A DNA stretch of 25,201 nucleotides from positions 2,519,320-2,544,520 of the forward strand of contig SCFE01000023.1 in NCBI GenBank assembly GCA_004352715.1, given 5' to 3'. A program made the translations under genes and the position numbers. Shown one piece after another: positions 18,779 to 25,201 of this stretch (within the stretch, counting starts at the first letter, position 1; each line of letters begins with the position of its first letter). The notes below the pieces were generated by a model. That model was not told where the DNA came from, made no database searches, and saw nothing but the letters and a program-made list of their open reading frames with translations. This DNA is from Hofstenia miamia. Its lineage: Eukaryota; Xenacoelomorpha; Acoela.

Positions 18779-20382
18779 TGAATGAAGTAAATATTTCTGA
18801 AACATATATATATATAAGCAGATCAGAGATGTTCAATCCGTTGCTTGCTATAATATTTTGTGCTAATAAGCTTATGGCTTTTGTAGTAATTTTCATTATA
18901 GGATACTGTACAAACAAAATAAACAACAAATAAACTTTCAGGTAATTTAGTATTTAAGTAACAAAACATCCCATTTATGTGATATTGAAGGAATTTATGA
19001 ACACAAAATGGTAACTAAAAGAACTCAGGTTTTCTGAACAATTTTCTAGAAGAATTACATCAGACGAAAATGCTTTTAAAGAAACGAAAAATCTACAATC
19101 TAAAAACTTAATTTTATATATTTCGTCTAATTCTGTTAGGAATCTAACAGGAAATTAAAATAAAAAATTTAGTAGTTAAACAAAGTAATTGCGCTAAATA
19201 TTTAGTAGTTGAAATAGATAAACACCTAATTTTCGATTCATTTTTCCAAAATATAATTAGGAAAATGATCACTAGAATAAGATATGTATTTTATCATTTT
19301 TCATCTGAATATCATAAATAGTTAATTTATCCATTCTGCTTATCATATTAAACTAATATTTATTTTTATTATTACAATCTACTGTTAAAAGACGGCAATT
19401 TTTAAAAAACTTTCAAATATTCAAAAAGCATAATAAAAATTTTAGAAATAACTCATTTGGCTCCTTTCAAGTAGGCAATGCTCTTTTTTACCAAACTCAA
19501 ACACCAGCTCTTATCATTTTATTTAGATGTAATGTTTTACATTACTATTCAAAAGTAAACAATGCCTTAAAGAAATGCATATTCAATGAAAAATCGCTCA
19601 ATATCGTTCATTATTGCGAATTGATCTCTGGCGCGAACTAGATTTCGAATACCGTTTAAAAACAAATTATAAAACACATAGAAAAAATTAATAATGTTAA
19701 GAGTTACATTACACACATTCCAAAGTCACACTTAAGGCAAACATACACAAACGCACTAACACATTTATAATATTACGTACATATTTTTATTGTTTGTTGG
19801 TAATGTTGACAATGTTTTTCTTATTATTTTATGCATTAATTTTTTATCTCTATTAGAAAGATACAGAGAGGTTATTAGAAGAAGACTAGCAAAACATCAG
19901 AAATTAAGCATTGGGCTGTCAAAAACAGAGATGTCTGAACAATTCTCAGCTAAAATAGAAAACAATTAGTGAGTCTATTACAAATATGCACTGAAATGCC
20001 TTAACATTATTCAACTTTGCATTTGAAGGAAAAACAGTTAATTTATATCAATTTCTTTGTTTGATTACAAAATGCTTCGGTATTTTTCAAAAACTTCATA
20101 GAAAAATAGATTCTCATTTCAAACTATCACACAAAATTAAGCCACTTAATGTTAATTACGTAAAAACTATTAGTTTGTAATCATTAAACATTTCTCGCTA
20201 TTTAGAAATTATGGGGAATATTTAAATTTATAAAACTACAACTCAACCATCAAAGCCCTTAGAAGAGCTCTACAAAACAAACCTATTAAATTACGAAGGA
20301 ACTTTGAAAAATTAGGTAGAAGATATGAAAGGAAAAGCTTCCATATTTTTAAAAAACAATACGGATTTACTGGTACGAACAG
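18779..20382. other. Unassigned AT-rich stretch
   Basis: No recognisable gene or element border. The segment 20225-20380 just before the gypsy remnant could be more decayed gag but has no readable motif. No LTR was recognised. Confidence 0.4.
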
Positions 20383-20694
20383 TTGATGTCAGGTATTAAG
20401 GTAGCCATGAAAGCTAAGTATCTGCCAGCTATAGCCGAAGACATTTCACAGTTAAAGAAGGAAGAATTCTTGGAACAAGAACATCTGATGTTAGCTGCTG
20501 CGGTCGGAAGAGCGAATTCGAAGTTTAACAACGTTGCATGCTATTATTGCGAGGGTAGAGGACATATATCGTCGAGATGTCTCAACCAGAAGGTCAAATG
20601 CCTTGTTGTAATCGCAGGGGTCACTTGGAAAGGTTTTGCAGGGCACTAAAAAACGCGGTAGGTCCCGTCCTGGGGATGATGGATCAGGACTAAT
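20383..20694 (+). pseudogene. gag C-terminus with two CCHC zinc knuckles
   Basis: The open frame has a helix-rich, acidic stretch and then CYYCEGRGHISSRC (about 20539-20580), a perfect C-X2-C-X4-H-X4-C nucleocapsid knuckle. A frameshift follows. In the next frame CCNRRGHLERFC (about 20607-20642) gives the second knuckle, and that frame runs to a stop near 20694. In living elements these knuckles bind the genomic RNA in the capsid. Confidence 0.8.
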
Positions 20695-20734
20695 CGGGAC
20701 AATAACAACATCAAAACTCGCTACCAGTCAAAAG

Positions 20735-20905
20735 ATGGTGGTGGAAAACTTTCCGGTCGACGGTTTAATGGACAGTAGATCGAAGGCTTCATTCGCAGTT
20801 GTGACTTTGTTAAACGCATTGGATAATGGAAGAGATCAAAGAAGACTTCAATGATATTCAAGGCAGTCACCGGAAATCTGTTCTAAGCCCTGGGGATCGT
20901 CTCAT
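20735..20905 (+). pseudogene. Retrotransposon aspartic protease fragment
   Basis: The open frame 20636-20854 contains VENFPVDGLMDSRSKASF. LMDSRS stands where the family has (L/V)(I/V)D(S/T)G(S/A), so the active-site glycine has become arginine. The frame breaks near 20850 and KAVTGNLF with ALGIVSS continues the protease fold in another frame up to the deletion joint. The enzyme would have processed the polyprotein and is clearly dead here. Confidence 0.65.
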
Positions 20906-20924
20906 CAAATGGAAGCTAAATAGG

Positions 20925-21180
20925 GCTGAACGAAATTAGTCCACAAAAGATATGGAGTTTTTGCCATTAGTGTGGGCGATCAAGCGACTACGACAGTATT
21001 TGTTCGGATCACAGGTTAATGTTTTCACCGATCACAAACCATTTTTGGGATTGATCAATCGAGCGGAACCAATAAATTCAAGACATGCGCGGTACCTCCA
21101 AATTTTAGAGGACTGTCATTCCACGATCGACTATATTGAGGGAAATAAGAATGTAGTAGCGATGTTTTAAGCGTGTTAAA
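20925..21180 (+). pseudogene. Ty3/gypsy RNase H domain fragment
   Basis: MEFLPLVWAIKRLRQYLFGSQ and VFTDHKPFLGLINR match the RNase H block that follows RT in Ty3/gypsy elements ('E..ALVWA...FR.YLYG..F.V.TDHKPL'). HARYLQILEDC and IDYIEGNKNVVA match its end. Directly after NVVA one base is missing, so the expected 'ADALS' continues in the next frame as a similar string at about 21163-21176. A stop upstream of MEF breaks it from the rest. Confidence 0.82.
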
Positions 21181-21339
21181 TCCCGAAGTGATGCCATTTA
21201 TTCCTTCTAACTTTGCTTCAGCTACCTGTATTGTAGAGAGCAGTGTTAATCAGGATAATGATGTCCAAATCTCACATGTTCGTGCACTGATAAACCGAAG
21301 GGAAGGCCCGTCTAAGGTGAATTGTAAACTTGTATCTAT

Positions 21340-22000
21340 GTATCTATGTATTACAACGCTACCGGGTCATTCAGCATCATCGAAAATGGCTTGTTACTAT
21401 ATTGGAGTCACGTGGTAGTCCCCAAAAGGGAGATAAGCAGCATGGTAGGAATCTATCACAATGATGGGCACTTCTCAGATAATCGAGTGAGACTTGCGAT
21501 GCTCAGGATGTACTGGTTCTACATGCGAAAACGTATAGCTGAGATCACACAATTTTGTAACATTTGCTCACAAATGAAGAATCTCCCTGCTCAAATGTAT
21601 GTTTCTCAACACTTACCAAGTCATGATGAAGTCGAACCCCTACAATATTTCTCGGTTGATCTCGTAGGGCCTCTTCAGAGACAAGGCGGCGGCTACAAGT
21701 GGGTGTTGTCAATGATTGATCATTCCACCAGATGGCTAGAAGCGCACCTGTAACCTCAATTGATGCCAGTCACATTACGAAGACTCTCCTCAAAACATGG
21801 ATTTATCGATTTGGGCCATCACAAATTGTGCATTCGGACCAGGGTCGACAGTTCGAATCTGATCTGTTCAATTCTGTGATGAAATGACTTGGATCTGCGA
21901 AGACTCGAACCGCTGCATGCCATCCATAAGGAAACTCAATATGTGAGAGAGTTCACCGAACCTTGGCCGACCGTTTGAGATGCATGACAGAATCATGCTT
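21340..22000 (+). pseudogene. Ty3/gypsy integrase (zinc-binding and catalytic core)
   Basis: The frame 21346-21753 carries the HHCC zinc-binding domain (H in YHND, H in GHF, then CNICSQMK) and the start of the DDE core, FSVDLVGPL with the first Asp, and YKWVLSMIDHSTRWLEA. After a frameshift at about 21753, HSDQGRQFES (21831-21860) supplies the second Asp, and after stops CERVHRTLADRLR (about 21944-21982) supplies the Glu. The family uses these three acids to join cDNA to the chromosome. The repeated tatctatg unit at about 21331-21350 upstream may have caused the frame loss before the zinc domain. Confidence 0.83.
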
Positions 22001-22035
22001 GGAAAACTTACCCGAGCCATTTTCCAAATCAATAG

Positions 22036-22212
22036 GACTATTACAGCATCATCGGGTGTTCACGTATGGAGGCAGTACTTGGGCGTGTTGGATATCCCGC
22101 TGAGGACTGGCCCGAACGCGCGGCCATCAATCACACGGACACAACTGAACACTGGAATGGTCTAAAGGCTGTAGAGGCGGTGTTTGTCCTCAACTTTGGG
22201 CTGAAATTTTAA
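22036..22212 (+). other. Unidentified 58-codon open frame after the integrase
   Basis: This frame is open from just after a TAG to a TAA and has compact, less AT-rich codons. It includes GRVGYPAEDWPERAAI and HWNGLKAVEAV. It does not look like the usual Ty3/gypsy integrase C-terminus, which I would expect here. It may be a different protein fused at a deletion joint. I do not recognise it. Confidence 0.3.
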
Positions 22213-22669
22213 GTTCAAGACGTACCAAGCCCATTTAAATTAATTGCAATTCGGCTCATTTCTTAATACTTGCCAAAAAATTGTCTCCAATTTTTCAGTT
22301 TGAGAAATTTTTAATAAAAATTTCACACCGAAAATATTAAATATATGATACTAATGTAAAATTTCAAAATATATATTATATTTTTCAATGCATAGCTTAT
22401 AACCTAAATATCATTCACTGCATTTGAGTTTACTTACGTGCACTGTTGTGCAATAGCCAGTTTTTTAATTTCGAATAATATTTTCCAATGTCTAGGCTTA
22501 AGCATAAACAATGGTCATCTGTAGTTTGACGTGAATTCTTTAAATCTTCCTGATACTAAGTGGGATTCCTATATCACACTACTTGAAGTTTACAGCATGC
22601 TTTCCTTGCACAAGAACATAAGGCTTATTGTGGTCCTGAGAAAGTCCTAACGTTTGTATATCAATGTGA
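22213..22669. other. Unassigned AT-rich stretch
   Basis: Sequence between the gypsy remnant and the first copy of the 289-bp repeat. Nothing recognised. Confidence 0.4.
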
Positions 22670-22958
22670 GCTCTATTGTAGTGTCGACCCCAATTAAACT
22701 AATGTTTGTCTGATTGTAACTGCCTGGGCTTCAATAGTGCAGTATAATAGCATTTAGCCATTTTCAAACTTAGATTTATGACTTAAATTAGTTCCCACTT
22801 ATCGACTTTCATTAGCAAATTTTAGTTAAAAATGCAATAATTTTTGTTCACGTTGGTGATTTTTAATCATTAAATTTTTTATCAGAAAACCAGAGTTGGA
22901 ATAGAATTCTCACTTTCCATTTTCTATCAGATGATGAATTATTTTCAAGTACTTGGTT
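22670..22958. repeat. 289-bp direct repeat, first copy
   Basis: Near-identical to 23158-23446 (I count three differences). It starts gctctattgtagtgtcgac and ends caagtacttggtt. The offset is 488 bases, so the arrangement is a partial tandem duplication with a 199-base spacer. Confidence 0.97.
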
Positions 22959-23047
22959 TTTAGTACCATTCCCGCTATCAACTTTTATCAGATGATAAAT
23001 TCTCAGATGACAGCAATTTAGCTGTTTTGCCAAAATATCAGAGGAGC

Positions 23048-23085
23048 CAAGGGCGTAGCCAGTATTTCTGCTCAGAGGTGGCAGA
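23048..23085 (+). mobile_element. Possible solitary hAT-type end
   Basis: caagggcgtagccagtattt resembles the CAGGGGCGTA-type termini at 1704 and 6679. It lies in the spacer between the two 289-bp repeats. No partner end was found. Confidence 0.3.
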
Positions 23086-23157
23086 ATGTTGTAATGGCAT
23101 CTAAGTGTTAAAGTTGGTCTAAAAGTGATAACTCGAACTATTGATATTTCTATATAC

Positions 23158-23446
23158 GCTCTTTTGTAGTGTCGACCCCAATTAAACTAATGTTTGTCTG
23201 ATTGTAAATGCCTGGGCTTCAATAGTGCAGTATAATAGCATTTAGCCATTTTCAAACTTAGATTTATGACTTAAATTAGTTCCCACTTATCGACTTTCAT
23301 TAGCAAATTTTAGTTAAAAATGCAATTATTTTTGTTCACGTTGGTGATTTTTAATCATTAAATTTTTTATCAGAAAACCAGAGTTGGAATAGAATTCTCA
23401 CTTTCCATTTTCTATCAGATGATGAATTATTTTCAAGTACTTGGTT
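23158..23446. repeat. 289-bp direct repeat, second copy
   Basis: Second copy of the 22670-22958 repeat, same orientation, ending abruptly at caagtacttggtt before unrelated sequence. The termini lack TG...CA and the flanks show no target duplication, so it is not a clean LTR pair. Confidence 0.97.
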
Positions 23447-23714
23447 AAAAGGACTTACAACATCATAGCAAACAATGGGCGACATAGCGGCTATTAGTTT
23501 TTCTATTTTAATAATGTTTCTATAGTTTTGCACAAATTGTTTTTGTATTTGTTTTACGTTAATTTCATTCTTGCGTTAGATTACTCAGACTAAAAAAGTT
23601 AATAGTTGTTTTAGCTGTAAAAAACAATATATGAATTACTATAGAACAATTGTAAACGCTAGGGTTGCCAATAAATAAAATTTTCGTGTTTAGAATCATG
23701 TCTAAAATATTTAA

Positions 23715-23746
23715 ACAAAGCATTTCTTTAATTTTGCGCCGCACTG
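23715..23746 (-). mobile_element. Possible Tc1-type end abutting the mariner element
   Basis: Read on minus from 23746 the sequence begins cagtgcggcgcaaaatt, followed on its outer side by TA. CAGTGC-type ends with TA are typical of Tc1-like elements. I did not find the opposite end. Confidence 0.3.
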
Positions 23747-23855
23747 TATATATATTTACCCATAGAAAATTTCTAATTAATAAAGTTTAAGTGCGCATAG
23801 GTAAATAAAAATTGGAATAGATATTACATATAATGTAGAGATCATATTGCAGCAT

Positions 23856-25002
23856 TCATATTTCAAAATGACCTCCCTTTGCTTTTAACAGAAGCTTAAG
23901 ACGATGAATAACTGATAGACAAGCATCCTGCACTACTTTGTCATTCAAAGCGGCCAAGAAGTCTGAAGAACATCTTTCAGGGCTGCAAAATTTGGATAGC
24001 GAAGACATCACTTTCGAGGATGGACCAAATAGTAAAGTCCATTGGCTTGATATCTGGGCTTGATAGAGGCCAACTATCCTTGTCCCAGAAACCACTGAAC
24101 TGGTCCTTGCACTATTGCTTAGTCACATTTGATGTGTTGGGTGAACACATAGTTGTTTCCAAACTGTTCCGACACCCAGGGTAACACTTTAGTTTTCAAC
24201 ATTTCCATGTAAACTTGGTTTTTCAACCTAACTCCTTCAGAAATGAAGACCAAAGGAGATTTGGACCCATTCGCAACTGCGGCCAAAGCATAGCCCCAAC
24301 AGGTTTAACTCGGCGGAAATTACTTCGACCACCTTCTAGCAAGTTTTTAGCATCACTGGCGTACAGTCGATCAGTTTGCTTATTAAGAGCAGCATCCGCA
24401 GTAAATATCTTTTCGTTGAACCAAATAAAAAATGTGTCTGTGGCCACCTTGAGTTCCCCCTATCAAATCGTTTTTTCTTCGATGCCTCTGATAATAGCTG
24501 CTTGAATTGCTTTTTGTATGCCTTAAGCCCTAAATCATCTTTAAACACCATATAATGATACAAAATCATTTACAGAGCGCCTTAATCCCGAAATATTCCG
24601 AATTTTAAAAGCGCTAATAGCAAAACGACAAACTGAAGGCGATTTCAAAGTAATGTGACTTCAGTGCTTTTTTGAAAACCATCAGATTAGAATGTTAGGC
24701 GATTGAATACAGATGTTGCAGCCATTAAAGATTTTTTATAGAAGATTTTTAAATCCCCAACCCTTTAGCAGGTTTTTTCATGCTCCTTTGAGAATTCTGA
24801 ATGGCTTTCACCACTTTTTTGGTTCGATCAGTTTGTTGGTGGCCTGGAATTTTCTTGCTGGAGGTTGTATTAGTATCATTATAACGTTTCCATACATTAT
24901 ATACAGTCTTACGCGACACATGGAGCTGTTTTATGAGTCCTTGTTGGCGATACCAGCTGTTTTTAGGTAAACAATTTGATCACGTTTTGCTTGAGACGCC
25001 AT
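23856..25002 (-). pseudogene. Mariner-like transposase pseudogene
   Basis: The start MASQAKRDQIVYLK at 25002 and the end KAKGGHFEI with stop at 23856-23858 match the two ends of a well-known Tc1/mariner transposase family of about 345 residues. In order: a helix-turn-helix part (VSRKTVYNVWKRYND, TDRTKKVVKAIQNSQRSMKKPAKGLG), then after the 179-bp insert VFKDDLGLKAYKKQFKQLLS, then FNEKIFTADAALNKQTDRLY, where the first catalytic Asp (family SDEKIFT) is Asn. LPWVSEQFGNN and a degraded QQD region follow, and KPMDFTIWSILE carries the third Asp. Several frameshifts and stops make it inactive. It would have bound its own ends and moved the element between TA sites. Confidence 0.85.
24546..24724. mobile_element. 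Possible 179-bp insertion in the mariner transposase
   Basis: The transposase protein is interrupted between KSSIKN and FKDDLGLK by sequence with no match to the family. Both edges show TTAAA (24541-24545 and 24725-24729), which could be a short target duplication. The ends (caccatataatg and, inverse, tggctgcaacatc) are not inverted repeats, so the type is unknown. Confidence 0.5.
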
Positions 25003-25156
25003 TTTGGTAGAAGTATTGTTTACAAATTAGCGAAACAAAAGTCAATCATTCAAAAGAGTTCTGAAAAGTGCAATGTACAATCAAAAGTTATTTCTATCAA
25101 TTAGTAAATGTTTTGTACTTATTTTAAATATAGGAAAATCTTTCCTGGACACACTG

Positions 25157-25201
25157 TATATATATATATAAATATATATACATATATATAAATATATATA
25201 T
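25157..25201. repeat. (TA)n microsatellite
   Basis: Interrupted TA array that begins at the mariner target site and runs to the window edge. Confidence 0.9.

Larger units (their letters stand above)
20383..22000 (+). mobile_element. Ty3/gypsy LTR-retrotransposon remnant lacking its RT
   Basis: The order gag zinc knuckles, aspartic protease, RNase H, integrase on one strand identifies a Ty3/gypsy (Metaviridae) polyprotein. Almost the whole reverse transcriptase is missing between about 20905 and 20925. All parts carry stops or frameshifts. I could not find LTRs, a primer-binding site or a polypurine tract, so only an internal fragment survives. See the entries for each part. Confidence 0.85.
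23752..25156 (-). mobile_element. Mariner-like element
   Basis: The 5' end on minus is cagtgtgtccaggaaagatt at 25156 downwards, flanked by TA (25157-25158). The transposase remnant starts about 155 bases in. The other end is poorly preserved: the stretch near 23755-23775 (acccatagaaaatttct) aligns loosely with the inverted end, so the left border is approximate. The element contains a 179-bp insert (24546-24724). Confidence 0.75.

Noticed and set aside
22670-23446. 289-bp direct repeats as LTRs of a small TRIM-type element
   Set aside because: Ends are not TG...CA, no flanking duplication, no recognisable primer-binding site or polypurine tract in the 199-base spacer. A partial tandem duplication explains it more simply.
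1-25201. CRISPR arrays, bacterial operons, tRNA or rRNA genes
   Set aside because: No regularly spaced repeats, no ribosome-binding-site-led gene clusters and no recognisable tRNA or rRNA sequence. The content is a eukaryotic repeat landscape.

Overview
The window is strongly AT-rich eukaryotic DNA with no recognisable host gene. Every coding stretch I can identify is the decayed protein of a transposable element. The mix points to an invertebrate animal: a Penelope-like element with a GIY-YIG nuclease, two non-LTR retrotransposons with (TAA)n tails, a Ty3/gypsy element, Tc1/mariner, pogo/Tigger-like, piggyBac-like, hAT and PIF/Harbinger-type elements, and long (TA)n tracts. I cannot name the species. 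Cnidarians and AT-rich arthropods such as copepods would both fit. There are three assembly gaps (5871-6250, 8034-8595, 16220-16351) and one isolated N at 1790.

Left part (1-6480). Two 3' ends of Penelope-like elements sit head to head (about 4-417 on minus, 484-978 on plus). Each carries the nuclease remnant and, in its tail, a sequence matching the hammerhead ribozyme core. Next is a 1.94-kb non-autonomous hAT element (1704-3639) with an exact 8-bp target duplication. It is followed by a piggyBac-type transposase fragment (about 4483-5065) and a Tc1/mariner-type element with near-perfect inverted ends (5580-6476).

Middle part (6630-10086). One old non-LTR retrotransposon has been split by three independent insertions: a 199-bp hAT MITE (6679-6877), an unclassified 865-bp GC-richer insert with a 13-bp target duplication (7791-8655), and a 404-bp hAT element (9489-9892). 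In each case, removing the insert and one copy of the duplication makes the LINE protein read through, so the borders are base-exact. The LINE ends in a short (TAA)n tail.

Right part (10087-25201). Long AT-rich stretches with nothing recognisable separate five islands. A second LINE fragment (about 14297-15142) lacks its RT catalytic core and carries a 78-bp Harbinger-like MITE in a TTA target. A pogo/Tigger-like element with TA target lies at 18026-18776. A Ty3/gypsy remnant (20383-22000) keeps gag, protease, RNase H and integrase but has lost almost all of its reverse transcriptase. A near-identical 289-bp direct repeat lies at 22670/23158. A mariner-like element on the minus strand occupies 23856-25156.

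No functional pathway is encoded here. The window is best read as a stratified transposon graveyard in which the order of several insertions can be recovered. The most interesting items are the inverted Penelope pair with hammerhead-like tails, the exactly delimited nested insertions, and the unclassified 865-bp insert.
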